Shown: piece after piece, positions 55,001 through 63,709 of the stretch | Layout: every line of letters starts with the position of its first letter | How positions within the stretch are numbered: position 1 is the first letter of the stretch | Assembly: GCA_949293255.1 (NCBI GenBank) | Contig: CASFCL010000003.1 | Location: forward strand, 46,779 to 110,778 | Source: an uncultured bacterium | Lineage (GTDB): Bacteria; Bacillota_I; Bacilli_A; RFN20; CAG-826 | DNA length: 64,000 nt | Reading direction: 5' to 3' | The notes under the pieces: model-generated | Databases searched by the model: none | What the model was told of the DNA's origin: nothing | Seen by the model: only the letters and a program-made list of their open reading frames with translations | Position numbers and translations under genes: made by a program

Positions 55001-55430
55001 ACCTATCTCCGCTTTAGACGTTTCTATCCGTGCTCAAATCATTAACCTTTTAAACGAATTAAAAGAACAAATGGGCTTAACTATTATGTTTATAGCTCAC
55101 GATTTATCAGTTGTTAAATATTTCTGTGATAGAATTGCAGTTATGTATTTTGGAGAAGTAGTTGAACTTGCAACAAGTGATGAACTCTTCAAACATCCAC
55201 TTCATCCATATACAAAATCACTTCTTAGTGCTATTCCAAAACCAAATCCTTTAACCGAAAAAGAAAGAGTTAGAATAGTTTATGATCCATCAAAAGAGCA
55301 CGATTACTCATTTGATAAACCATCATTTGTTGAAATTGCTCCAAATCATTGGATCTTAGCAAATAAGAAAGAAGTTAAAAAGTATAAAGAGGAAATTAAG
55401 GCTATTGACGAGATGGCTCAAAATAGCTAA
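52050..55430 (+). CDS. oppDF: Fused OppD-OppF ATPase with coiled-coil insertions
   Basis: Both ATPase subunits of the importer in one 1126-residue chain. The OppD half has Walker A GESGSGKS (53-60), Q-loop FQDP (about 108), signature FSGGMRQR (about 459), ILICDEPTTALD and FITHDLG. About 310 residues, Lys/Glu-rich and probably helical or coiled-coil, are inserted between Q-loop and signature (about 134-440). A linker of about 110 residues leads to the OppF half: GESGCGKTTT (about 788), a shorter Lys-rich insertion (about 825-890), FQDPIDSLDP, FSGGQRQR (about 957) and LLICDEPISALD. No stop or internal ribosome site was found between the halves. It follows oppC by two bases. Confidence 0.93.
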   Translation: MKATTNRIDYTLAPKILEVKNLRVNFSSDSGLVYAVRGVSFDLYKGETLCIVGESGSGKSVTSKTIMGILANNAIIESGQILYEGEDLVRISEEEFHRIRGHKIGMIFQDPLSSLNPITRVGKQITEATLISRNILKKHYSDLISKQLVALRNVSANVFYEKNKIKAEIARISSFLKTLESKKELDEDSDHQINEFIVLLKNNIDEDITSLKYNLDHYKAEDTLENKYLEEKIKETNINLLNERIELYEKFKEVLMPDEDRVSVLKNRTQFLKDLNNFVDKHLKTLKPIYAEALKLRKKDATVENKEYKKEVDAFYVGKIKEAKAELKTIEDEMKKIIPSLKEDQFKVFKNIIEKEKKEAEIYSPFARYLSNSYVKGQEINISKIGRKEEERTTTGNEKFDALLLKRKDLREKISTLEEEYATKTKLTTKEAKKMALEVMKEVGIPLPEKRFYQYPFEFSGGMRQRIVISIALTANPDILICDEPTTALDVTIQAQILELINRLKKERGLSCIFITHDLGVVANMADRVAVMYAGKIVEYGTAYEIFYNPKHPYTWALLSSIPDIDSKEKLEAIPGTPPDMRFPPKGDAFALRSKYALAIDFKHEPPFFKISDTHYAATWLLHEDAPKVEMPRIVKTRIANSLKAFENEQDRKEVSSYIPEESFDYIEQVSASAKQKLLSQNIKAYQYLEEGSSEVSKDTPIDQSELDDRRTVNELEGVHEDHIDEELEKIKSKCKVKEEYVKNNVILSVNHLKQYFFFGNALNRYKLKAVHDVSFQVKEGECFGIVGESGCGKTTTGRCIMRLYHITSGSIYYKGQRIAAGSRWNEKEIKYTNIRYRKKLKTLKELFKEGSLYEDEYKEEVKKAKDFRNDVVKVQKAKIAQIKHDDKHPSRELMSEIQMIFQDPIDSLDPRMTVEDIIQEGLKIQGFTNKRENHQKVVEALERVGLIADYCNRYPHEFSGGQRQRIGIARALIMNPKLLICDEPISALDVSIRAQIINLLNELKEQMGLTIMFIAHDLSVVKYFCDRIAVMYFGEVVELATSDELFKHPLHPYTKSLLSAIPKPNPLTEKERVRIVYDPSKEHDYSFDKPSFVEIAPNHWILANKKEVKKYKEEIKAIDEMAQNS

Positions 55431-55450
55431 AACCCAGTATTTTGAATCAA

Positions 55451-55510
55451 AAAACCTTCTAAATCCACGTTATTTTTAAAAAATAAGTTAAGATTTAGAA
55501 GGTTTTATTT
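55451..55510 (+). terminator. Terminator after the opp genes
   Basis: AAAACCTTCTAAATC (55451-55465) pairs perfectly with GATTTAGAAGGTTTT (55492-55506). A second small A/T hairpin lies in the loop. Nothing is recognised from 55511 to 55660 except A/T-rich sequence. Confidence 0.88.
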
Positions 55511-55676
55511 CAGTTAAAATTAGCTAAAAAAAATACTTTTATATATTAAAAATATATAAAAAGCCAAATTAATTTTTTATTAAAAAGAGTTATTAATTTA
55601 TCCAAATTAATTTAATTATCTTATATTAATTCAGTTATTTTAAAGAGTATTTAAAAAGTTTGAGGGGGCTTAAGAT

Positions 55677-56945
55677 ATGAAAAGAAAAAAATTATTAAAA
55701 AGTTTACTTGCCTCATCATTATTAGTTTTTGGTGCAGTAATAGGAGTTGGTTTAACTTCATGTGAAACTCCAAATACGGATGATAATGGTGGTGGTGGAA
55801 CTACTCCAGAAGAACCAACAGTCTATACTGTCGCTTTTGGAGAAATGAATGGCGTTGAGGCAACTTTATCTGCAACTAGTGCTAGTGTAAATGATAGAGT
55901 TACAATCACAATTAATTCCGTTCCAAGCGGTGAAAGAGTTACTGGCTTTGAATCAAATGTAGAATCAGTTGAATTTCTTCAACAAAATCCAACAACATTT
56001 TATTTCTACATGCCAGAAAGTAATTTAACAATTGATATTGTCACAACTTCAAGTGAACAATTAACTTATACTTTAACAGTTGAATATGAAGTAGAAGGTG
56101 CTCAAATTGATTTTATCCAATCGCAAAGAGGAGATGAAGTTGATCCACATGAAGACAATCCAAATAAATATGAACTTTCACCAAATGTTACATATTATTT
56201 CTTAATGGCAGAAATGGAAAACTTTGATGGAAGCTTCACATTTACTTTAAATGGTGAAGATATCACAAATCAAACTAGCGATGGATATCACGTTTTTACA
56301 ATGCCAGCTAGAAATTCAACTTTAGTTATTTCTGAAAGAGAACAAGAAACAACATATGAAATTAGCTTAGTTTATGAAGAAGGTACAGTCAATACTGAAT
56401 GGGATATCCTTTATTCAGGAGAAAGCGCACTTAATGCTAGAAGTGTCTTGGCAGGTACTGAAGTTATTGTCTGGCCAAAAATTAACGAAGGATATAAATT
56501 AACAAATATTACTAGTGATGATGTTGACATTGTTTTTGATTCTGAAGATGGCTTAGGAACATTTACAATGCCTGCAAATAACATAACTGTAACAATTGAA
56601 ACTGAAGAAGTTGAAATTACATCCTTTAAAGTTGTAGTTGATAATCAAACAAATTGCGGTGTTCCAACTCAATTCGACTTATATTATAAGTTTGATTATT
56701 CAACAACTGATTCAAGTGTAATTTCAGCAAATACAATTGGAACAATCTATACAACTTTAAGATTTGATATTGGTACCGAATTAGCAATTAAACCATATTT
56801 AAGTGGTACTTGGGCTTCTAGAGGACAAATTACAAGTGTCACAATTTATGGTGAAGAAGTTACAGCTAATGAATATGGTTATTATGAATTTACAATTCGT
56901 AATTCTGATGCTGAAATTGTAATTTACTCTGTATTAAATTCATAA
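55677..56945 (+). CDS. Surface lipoprotein built of four InlB-type repeats
   Basis: Function not recognised. The 422 residues have a signal peptide and lipobox LTSC (C29), a Gly/Thr/Pro stalk, and then four divergent InlB-B-like repeats (about 48-123, 130-220, 225-308 and 313-418). The first three end in the same strand motif: FYFYMPESNLTIDI, HVFTMPARNSTLVI and GTFTMPANNITVTI; the fourth ends FTIRNSDAEIVIY. Such repeats usually act as rigid stalks or adhesion modules. A GAGGGGG ribosome site sets the start. It opens the last lipoprotein group. Confidence 0.84.
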   Translation: MKRKKLLKSLLASSLLVFGAVIGVGLTSCETPNTDDNGGGGTTPEEPTVYTVAFGEMNGVEATLSATSASVNDRVTITINSVPSGERVTGFESNVESVEFLQQNPTTFYFYMPESNLTIDIVTTSSEQLTYTLTVEYEVEGAQIDFIQSQRGDEVDPHEDNPNKYELSPNVTYYFLMAEMENFDGSFTFTLNGEDITNQTSDGYHVFTMPARNSTLVISEREQETTYEISLVYEEGTVNTEWDILYSGESALNARSVLAGTEVIVWPKINEGYKLTNITSDDVDIVFDSEDGLGTFTMPANNITVTIETEEVEITSFKVVVDNQTNCGVPTQFDLYYKFDYSTTDSSVISANTIGTIYTTLRFDIGTELAIKPYLSGTWASRGQITSVTIYGEEVTANEYGYYEFTIRNSDAEIVIYSVLNS

Positions 56946-56979
56946 ATTTAAAAAAGATTATAAAAAAAGGGGAATAAAA

Positions 56980-58509
56980 ATGAAGAAATTTAAAAAATGT
57001 TCTTTAGTTTTAGGACTTTTATCGATAGTTGCTCTTACAGGATGTGATACTGGAGAAATTATCGATTCAGTCGGTGAAATTAAGATTAATAACACTCTTA
57101 GTTCATTAAGAGAAGGTTTTAAAACTACAGGAACTTTAACAGTAAGTGTTAGTTATTTTTCTGACGATGGATATCAAATTCCAGATACGGAATTAACAAA
57201 TTATTCAACAACTTATTCTTTTGATTTAACATATCAAAATAATAACAATTATATTGGTGTTGATCGTAGATTTTATAGTGATGTAACTGTTGATGGTGTT
57301 ACTACAAGTAGTTATTTATTTGGTGAAAATGCTATAAATATGGACGGTTATGTTGGATTTAGATATTTAGATTACGATAACACAATCGCTCAAAGCTATG
57401 CTTATGATTATAACGGTGATAGAGCGCCTTATGGTTCAAATGGTTATTTAAATCCATTCTTAATGACTCAAAGAAATGATTTTAGTCAAATGAAAGCAGG
57501 TGGATTTGAATTATCAACTCAAAAAGCTTCAATTATTTTTAGTTATCTTTTTGGAGCTTTAGATGAATATAATTCAAATGTTACATTCTCTACAGCAAAT
57601 TTTGATTTTAATGGAAGTACTTTAACAAGTGCACATTTCGTTTCAAATAATTTAGAATCAACATATTCTTCAACAGTTCCAACCTATAAAGAAGATGGAA
57701 CATATTTAGATGCTTATCATCAAACATATATTAGATACAATTATGAAGTTAATATGAACTTCTCAGATATTGGAACTGCAAATGCTAAAGATATCATTGC
57801 TCCACAAGCAGATAAAGAAGAAAATGAACCACTTAAAAATGCTATTGAAAATATGAATAAGTACGATAGCATCACACTTTCTAGACGTGCCACCGGTTAT
57901 TATGATTACTATGGTGAATATGTTGGAAATGATGAAATTTTAAATATTTATTACATGGGTAAAGATAGTGAAACTCCAGGTATTTATTCTCAAGCTTTAA
58001 TCGTTGATGAAGCAGGAGACGAAATGATTAAACCTACCTCGCCATCTTTAAATGATTATTATTTAAGACCAAGTGAAACTACTGGAATGCTTAGAGTTTA
58101 TACATATAGTACAGCAAGTCAAGCTTTCTCAAAAAACGCTAGTGGATATAGCGGAATTGATAATCAATTTACTTATGATGAAGCTGCTTTCTCTCTTCAA
58201 GGAGTCAGTGCAAATATCTTTAATTATGTTGAAGATAGCTCTGATCCACGTGGAGGATATTACGTTCCAACTTTAGATAACTTACCATATGTTGTCAGCG
58301 ATTTATTCATGTCAACATTTGATATTTTCACTCCAGTCTCAGGTGGATTTGTTACTGATGTAAAAATTTATGTAAATGAAGATGAAACATGTATTGATTC
58401 AGTTGTAGCAACTTACAATCAAAGAAATCAATATACTGGCACATTTAGAGTTGAATTAAGCGATTTAGGAAATTCACATCCAAGCTTTGATATCAACCTT
58501 GCCGCTTAA
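56980..58509 (+). CDS. Surface lipoprotein, first of a paralogous pair
   Basis: Function not recognised. The 509 residues start with a signal peptide and lipobox LTGC (C22). Two beta-rich halves follow: the first from SSLREGFKTTGTLTVSVSY, the second from NAIENMNKYDSITLSRRATG. Strand-rich sequences with many aromatic residues suggest a half-open barrel that might bind a lipid or peptide, but this is inference. AGGGGA precedes the ATG. The gene is 18 bases before its paralog. Confidence 0.8.
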   Translation: MKKFKKCSLVLGLLSIVALTGCDTGEIIDSVGEIKINNTLSSLREGFKTTGTLTVSVSYFSDDGYQIPDTELTNYSTTYSFDLTYQNNNNYIGVDRRFYSDVTVDGVTTSSYLFGENAINMDGYVGFRYLDYDNTIAQSYAYDYNGDRAPYGSNGYLNPFLMTQRNDFSQMKAGGFELSTQKASIIFSYLFGALDEYNSNVTFSTANFDFNGSTLTSAHFVSNNLESTYSSTVPTYKEDGTYLDAYHQTYIRYNYEVNMNFSDIGTANAKDIIAPQADKEENEPLKNAIENMNKYDSITLSRRATGYYDYYGEYVGNDEILNIYYMGKDSETPGIYSQALIVDEAGDEMIKPTSPSLNDYYLRPSETTGMLRVYTYSTASQAFSKNASGYSGIDNQFTYDEAAFSLQGVSANIFNYVEDSSDPRGGYYVPTLDNLPYVVSDLFMSTFDIFTPVSGGFVTDVKIYVNEDETCIDSVVATYNQRNQYTGTFRVELSDLGNSHPSFDINLAA

Positions 58510-58527
58510 TATGGAGGGAATTAAGTT

Positions 58528-60039
58528 ATGAAAAAGAGAAATATATTATTAATTTGTTTAATTTCATTAATTGGTTTAGTTGCTTGTGAAGGTGGAGAAA
58601 TTGTTGGTGGGGATGATTTAACAGTTCCATCAACTGAAACTGAAGCTTACGCAGATGAAATAGTTGCTTCTAATGTTGAAAAATTTATGCAAGGTTTCAC
58701 CATGGAAGGAACAGTCACTCAAACTAGATATGCTAGTAAGCTTAATGAGGAAACTGGATTTTATGAAATAGATGGTGACCCACTTCAATTTAATACTTAT
58801 TATACCAATATCGCTTTTGATAATAGAAACATCAATGCATTCTATAGATATTCATATAGAGATATTGGAGGAGTTCAAATTCCATCATCTGAAGGACCAT
58901 ATTGCTATTTTGAAGATGAAAATGGATATGCTTATACTCAAACTTTAAATTATAAAAATGAAATAGATAAAGATTATAATGAAGGTTACATGTCAAATGG
59001 TAGAAAATATACCTTTGCTGATAGTGGATTTTATAATTTCTTCTCAATTTTAGTTTCAAGTGACTTTACATTAAATCAAGAAAAATCTTCGAGTTCTGCA
59101 ACAGTTTTTGATTTAAATCCCGATAAAGTTGCAATTATTGCTAACAATTTACTTTATTCAATAAATAGTGGTGCTTATTCAACAATTGAAGAAGCAACAT
59201 TAACTGCTAGAAACGGAGTTTTCACAGAATTTACTTTCTCATTAGCTCCAATTACTTCAACAGATGATCTTGGTGTAGTTACTTTTATTACTAACGATGT
59301 TAATTTCCTTCTTTCTGATCCTGCTGAAACAATCATCGAGGGAATTGAACCATTTGAAGAAACTGATGAATCAAGAACTTTAAGTGAAGTATTTAATAAA
59401 GTTAATGATAACTATACTTTAAAAGTTACAGATTCTTATTCCTATGTTGATGGAGTTTATAATACTCAAGGTAATGAAGTCGAAAATACAGATTTCTATT
59501 TTACCGGAGATGAAATTTATGTTCATAGTACAGATGAACATGGATTAACTGATAGACGTTATGATTTCTATCTTGCTCCTGAAAGTAGTGATAATCCAAA
59601 TTTATATCCTTATACATTTGATAGCGAACAAAATAAATTTGTCCTTGATGCTGATGGAGTTTATTTTGAAGAAAATCATATCAATTTCCCAGATGCATAT
59701 TTAGGATATTATGTTTATGAAGACCTTCTTCCAATTGTTAGTGGAGTAAGTGGAACTTTATTTGAATATGATGAAGAAGAAGGATGCTACGTTGGAAATG
59801 AAGACCTTTCTTCAACATTAGGTAGACTTTTTATCACAACAAAACGTCCATTATATTTCGAACATTTCGAAAATGCTTATCAGTTCAATGTTTACGTTGA
59901 TGATAATAACAATTTAACTAAAGTTGAAGCTTTATATAGCTACACTGATACTTTAAATACAATTCAATATCATGGAAGTACAACCTTAGAATATTTCAAC
60001 ATTGGTACAACTGAACTTCCAGCAATTGCTCAAATTTAA
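58528..60039 (+). CDS. Surface lipoprotein, second of the paralogous pair
   Basis: Function not recognised. The 503 residues have a signal peptide and lipobox LVAC (C20), then the same two-part layout as the preceding gene: VEKFMQGFTMEGTVTQTRY in the first half, and LSEVFNKVNDNYTLKVTDSY in the second. Length, order of strands and several patches (DSGFYNFFSILVSSDF against AGGFELSTQKASIIFSYLF) support a tandem duplication. GGAGGGAAT stands before the ATG. Its stop overlaps the next start (TAATG). Confidence 0.8.
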   Translation: MKKRNILLICLISLIGLVACEGGEIVGGDDLTVPSTETEAYADEIVASNVEKFMQGFTMEGTVTQTRYASKLNEETGFYEIDGDPLQFNTYYTNIAFDNRNINAFYRYSYRDIGGVQIPSSEGPYCYFEDENGYAYTQTLNYKNEIDKDYNEGYMSNGRKYTFADSGFYNFFSILVSSDFTLNQEKSSSSATVFDLNPDKVAIIANNLLYSINSGAYSTIEEATLTARNGVFTEFTFSLAPITSTDDLGVVTFITNDVNFLLSDPAETIIEGIEPFEETDESRTLSEVFNKVNDNYTLKVTDSYSYVDGVYNTQGNEVENTDFYFTGDEIYVHSTDEHGLTDRRYDFYLAPESSDNPNLYPYTFDSEQNKFVLDADGVYFEENHINFPDAYLGYYVYEDLLPIVSGVSGTLFEYDEEEGCYVGNEDLSSTLGRLFITTKRPLYFEHFENAYQFNVYVDDNNNLTKVEALYSYTDTLNTIQYHGSTTLEYFNIGTTELPAIAQI

Positions 60040-61775
60040 TGATTATGAAAAATAGAAGATTTATTAATTTTTTAGCTTTAACAACAATCATCGCAGGAGG
60101 AATTTTAATTACCTCCTGCGATGGAGGAAATAATCCTCCAATTACCGAAGAAGACGCATTTTCTTTCTCTATTAGTGTTGAAGGAGAAGGAAGTGTAAAT
60201 TTATATCATGATGGTGTTGAAGTCACTAATGATAACTATAAAGATATAGTTAATCCAGGTGATCAAATTAGTGCCAGAATGTCAGCTACTAGTGGATATA
60301 AAATTGGAAGAGTTGATTTTAACGGAACTGCTTTACCTTTTAATAATGGAGTTTCTTCTTTCGAACTTGTAGAAGGAAAAAATGAATTTAGTGTGAGTTT
60401 TGTAAGGATTTTAACTGAATCTAAGGACTTTACATATGATTTAAGAGATGATGGAGTTTATGTAACTGCTTATAATTGTTCAACTAGCGTAATTCCTAAT
60501 CCAGTCGAAATTCCTGATACAGTTACAATTGATGGAACTGAACATGATGTTATAGGAATTGCTGACTATACTTTTAAAAATACAAACGTCAGTGCAATTT
60601 CTTTTGGAAAAAATATTTGCACTTTTGAAGTTAATGCTTTTGATTCAGCAAGCGAACTTTCAAGAATTGAAGTTAGTGAAGAAAATACTCACTTTGCTTC
60701 AAAAGATGGAATTGTATATTCAAAAGATTTTACAACCTTATATAAAGCTCCTGCCCAAACTAGACTTTCTACAGTTGATATTGCAGATGAAACTACAACA
60801 ATTGCTGATTACGCATTTCATAGAGCAACAAATGTTACAAGAATCAATGTTAGTGAAAATTTAACTACAATTGGTGATTATGCTTTCTATTTAGCAAATG
60901 GTTTAAGAAACATTGATTTAGAAAATGCAAAAGTTACCTCAATTGGTAGAAATGCTTTCAAAAATTGTAATAGTTTAACCTCTTTAGATTTAGGTGATTA
61001 TTTAACCGAAGTTGGTGAATACGCATTTAGTCAATGTGGAGTAAGAAGTTTTACAATTCCTGGAACTTTAAAACATATTGCAACAAGAGTTTTTTATGAA
61101 ACAAGAGATTGTACATCTGTTGTTATTGAAGAAGGTGTTGAAAGTTGCGGAAATGAAGCTTTCCAATCAGTAAATATGTCTAAGCTTGTTTTACCATCAA
61201 CTTTTAGAGAAATTGGTGATAATGCTTTCTATTTATGTAATAGTTTAGTTGATCTAACTTTAAATGAAGGATTACTAACTATTGGAGATGGTGGATTCCA
61301 TAACTGTGTTCAATTAACGAATGTAAATATTCCTTCAACTGTTAGTTATATTGGTAAAAGTGCATTCTCTAGATCGATTTTACTTGGAAGAGATAACTTT
61401 ACTGTCGATCCTAATAATCCTATATATTATGTAGAGGATAATGTCTTATATCAAAAAGATGCCGATAATGGAATCACTCTTCATACCTATTTTTATAATA
61501 GAAGCGGAGAAGAATTTGTAATTCCAGAAGGCGTTACTAATATTAGACAAGGTTCTTTTGTTGAAGTTTACGCTTTAACAACTTTAACTTTACCAAAATC
61601 TTTAAAATCAATTGAAACAATGGCAATTGAATCTTTAGGTAGCGTTACTTTAAATTATGCCGGTACAGTCAAAGAATTTAGACAAGTAACATTAACAACA
61701 AATTGGTGTTATAACACAACAATTTCAAATAATTCTCAAGTCACTTGTAGTGATGGAGTTTATACTATTTCTTAA
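60039..61775 (+). CDS. BspA-type leucine-rich-repeat surface lipoprotein
   Basis: Likely adhesion or ligand-binding surface protein. The 578 residues have a signal peptide and lipobox ITSC (C27 from the first ATG; an ATG two codons later is equally possible). Residues about 40-120 are a divergent InlB-like repeat. From about 130 to 560 there are around ten BspA-type (LRR_5) repeats with the pattern SIGRNAFKNCNSLTSLDL, EIGDNAFYLCNSLVDLTL and YIGKSAFSRS. BspA-like proteins are frequent in oral and gut bacteria. The start overlaps the preceding stop. Confidence 0.9.
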   Translation: MIMKNRRFINFLALTTIIAGGILITSCDGGNNPPITEEDAFSFSISVEGEGSVNLYHDGVEVTNDNYKDIVNPGDQISARMSATSGYKIGRVDFNGTALPFNNGVSSFELVEGKNEFSVSFVRILTESKDFTYDLRDDGVYVTAYNCSTSVIPNPVEIPDTVTIDGTEHDVIGIADYTFKNTNVSAISFGKNICTFEVNAFDSASELSRIEVSEENTHFASKDGIVYSKDFTTLYKAPAQTRLSTVDIADETTTIADYAFHRATNVTRINVSENLTTIGDYAFYLANGLRNIDLENAKVTSIGRNAFKNCNSLTSLDLGDYLTEVGEYAFSQCGVRSFTIPGTLKHIATRVFYETRDCTSVVIEEGVESCGNEAFQSVNMSKLVLPSTFREIGDNAFYLCNSLVDLTLNEGLLTIGDGGFHNCVQLTNVNIPSTVSYIGKSAFSRSILLGRDNFTVDPNNPIYYVEDNVLYQKDADNGITLHTYFYNRSGEEFVIPEGVTNIRQGSFVEVYALTTLTLPKSLKSIETMAIESLGSVTLNYAGTVKEFRQVTLTTNWCYNTTISNNSQVTCSDGVYTIS

Positions 61776-61791
61776 TTTTATAGGTATAAAA

Positions 61792-62814
61792 ATGAAATAT
61801 TATACAAATAGCAAAAGTAAGAAAGCTAAAGGTTGGGTTATTGCTGGGTCAATAGTTGGAGTTATTGCGGTTTTCTTTTTAGTAATTAATTTAATTCCAC
61901 CAGCAAAAGTAGTTGAAAATAATCCTTTCTTAGTAAAAGAAGGTGAACTTCCAATGCTTGCAGCTCATCGCGGAGGAAGTATAACTTCTCCAGAAAATAC
62001 ACTTAAAGCATATGAATCAGCTTTAAATGATTATGATGTCGATATTTTTGAAACTGATTTATGGTTAACAAAAGATGGCTATGTCGTTTTAAATCATGAT
62101 TCTGATATCAATAGATGTAGTGATGTCGAAGTAATAACTGGTTCTAGTGAATCTTATAAAATTGCTGATCATACATTAGATGAACTTCAAAATTTCAATA
62201 TGGGTTATAACTTTGCAGGAGTAGATAACTCTTATCCATATAGAGATTTAGTTACAACCACTCAAGAAGATAGAAAGGATGTAATTAAACAAAACGACCT
62301 TTCAATCGTCACAATTAACGATTTATTCGATAGATATTACGATACAAACAAGGATTTATTATTCATCGTTGAAATTAAAAACGGTGGAGAAAAGGGCTAT
62401 CAAGTTGCCGATATTTTAGATGATTTATTAACAAATACTTATCCAGATTATAAAGATAGAGTCGTTATTGGAACTTTCCATAATGAAATTGAAAATTATC
62501 TTAAAGAAGAGCACCAAACATTACACCGTGGTGCTTCGACTGGCGTAGCAGCAAAGTTTGTTATTACAACTTTAACATTTACAAACTTATTTGATTTTGA
62601 TGATTTTACTTGTCTTCAACTTCCATTAAGCATGTATGGAATTGATCTTACCTGGGATATTTATATTCAAGAAGCTCACGAAAGAAATGCAGCTGTTCAA
62701 TATTGGACAATTAATGAAGAAGATGAGATGAGAAAAATGATTGAAAAGGGTTGTGATGCAATTATGACAGATGACCCTGGTTTACTTAGAGAAGTTTTAA
62801 ATTCTTATAAGTAA
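61792..62814 (+). CDS. Membrane-anchored glycerophosphodiester phosphodiesterase
   Basis: Hydrolyses glycerophosphodiesters to glycerol-3-phosphate and an alcohol. The ATG at 61792 gives 340 residues; an earlier in-frame ATG at 61750 lies inside the LRR gene. One N-terminal membrane segment (about 14-35) anchors a GDPD domain with H59 in AAHRGGSITSPENT, the metal pair in DIFETDLW and the second histidine in VLNHDSDINR. EIKNGGEKG and the final MTDDPGLLREVL are also typical. Glycerol-3-phosphate released outside could be recovered for lipid synthesis, linking it to gpsA only by pathway. Confidence 0.93.
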   Translation: MKYYTNSKSKKAKGWVIAGSIVGVIAVFFLVINLIPPAKVVENNPFLVKEGELPMLAAHRGGSITSPENTLKAYESALNDYDVDIFETDLWLTKDGYVVLNHDSDINRCSDVEVITGSSESYKIADHTLDELQNFNMGYNFAGVDNSYPYRDLVTTTQEDRKDVIKQNDLSIVTINDLFDRYYDTNKDLLFIVEIKNGGEKGYQVADILDDLLTNTYPDYKDRVVIGTFHNEIENYLKEEHQTLHRGASTGVAAKFVITTLTFTNLFDFDDFTCLQLPLSMYGIDLTWDIYIQEAHERNAAVQYWTINEEDEMRKMIEKGCDAIMTDDPGLLREVLNSYK

Positions 62815-62827
62815 AAAACTCACTATT

Positions 62828-62892
62828 TTAAACCAAAAACCCTGCAAAATCCCAATATTTCTTAAAAATAATGGACTTTTGCAGGTTTATTC
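62828..62892. repeat. Palindromic copy of the AAAAACCCTGCAAAA element
   Basis: The exact core is at 62835-62849; a second, inverted half (TTTTGCAGG at 62877-62885) pairs with it through nine bases, forming a hairpin after the phosphodiesterase gene. It may act as its terminator, although the T tract is poor. Confidence 0.65.
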
Positions 62893-63015
62893 AACAAAAT
62901 GAATAAATTATTAAAATTTATCTCAAAAAACGCCACTTTTAAAAAATATTATTAATATTTTTAAACTAGAGTAAAATTTTCTTAAAAAAATGCTTTATTT
63001 ATTTTTAAAATTTAT

Positions 63016-63021
63016 TATAAT
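63016..63021 (+). promoter_or_regulatory. -10 element of the following membrane protein gene
   Basis: TATAAT about 25 bases before the ATG, with AGGAGAA (63031-63037) between; no clear -35. Confidence 0.45.
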
Positions 63022-63045
63022 TTACAAGTCAGGAGAAAATTGGTT

Positions 63046-63564
63046 ATGAAGAATATTTTAACTAAAGGTTCACAAATTATTGCATTTATATTATTAATTG
63101 CTATCTTTGGACTTGCGTTTGGACCAGCTATCGTTACTTTAGGAAGAGATGGCGGTTTCTCAGATTCAGCAAGTGTTTATGAAGCAACAAATTATATGTT
63201 TAGAGGTCCATCTGCCGGATTATTATCTGCTTGGATTTTAGTAGCAGTTGCAGGTTTAATTAGCATAATCTTACTTGTCTTAGGAAAGAAAGCAGGTGCT
63301 GGTTTCACTGGTGGAATGGAAATTTTCCAAAGTATGTTATATTTCACAGCTGGTATGTTATTTTGCTGGGGCAGAATGTGGGCTTATGAAAATATCAAAG
63401 GCAATGGTGCAAATTTAACTAACATGGGTACAAATAACATAGTTGGATGGGGAATCATCTGTATCGCTTGTGTCTGCTTTGTTATTTTTATTGTTACATT
63501 ACTTGCAGGTGGTAAAAAACTTTCTGATCATTCTAAAGCTTTAGCTGCTGAAGAAGATTTCTAA
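63046..63564 (+). CDS. Small membrane protein with four hydrophobic segments
   Basis: Function not recognised. The ATG at 63046 follows AGGAGAA at a good distance; the TTG two codons earlier is rejected. The 172 residues have hydrophobic segments at about 8-28, 57-80, 92-112 and 133-156, and a short polar C-terminus. The first external loop contains GRDGGFSDSASVYEATNYMF. Glycine and alanine are frequent in the helices. It stands alone with its own promoter and terminator. Confidence 0.8.
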   Translation: MKNILTKGSQIIAFILLIAIFGLAFGPAIVTLGRDGGFSDSASVYEATNYMFRGPSAGLLSAWILVAVAGLISIILLVLGKKAGAGFTGGMEIFQSMLYFTAGMLFCWGRMWAYENIKGNGANLTNMGTNNIVGWGIICIACVCFVIFIVTLLAGGKKLSDHSKALAAEEDF

Positions 63565-63587
63565 TTATTAAAATATTTTAAAAATAT

Positions 63588-63612
63588 AAGCATCGAAAGA
63601 TGCTTTTTATTT
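63588..63612 (+). terminator. Terminator after the small membrane protein
   Basis: AAGCATC and GATGCTT close on a GAAA tetraloop, followed by TTTAT. Confidence 0.9.
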
Positions 63613-63674
63613 TGCTTTTTATCGATAGAATCGAGCTTTTAAAAATCTATAAATAAAAAGTATAGATAAAAGTA

Positions 63675-63703
63675 TTTTCAAAAAAATATTTTGTATTTAT
63701 AAT
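63675..63703 (+). promoter_or_regulatory. Promoter of the structured RNA
   Basis: TTTTCA (63675-63680), 17-base spacer, TATAAT (63698-63703). Predicted start is near 63710, immediately before the first RNA hairpin. Confidence 0.6.
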
Positions 63704-63709
63704 TAAATT

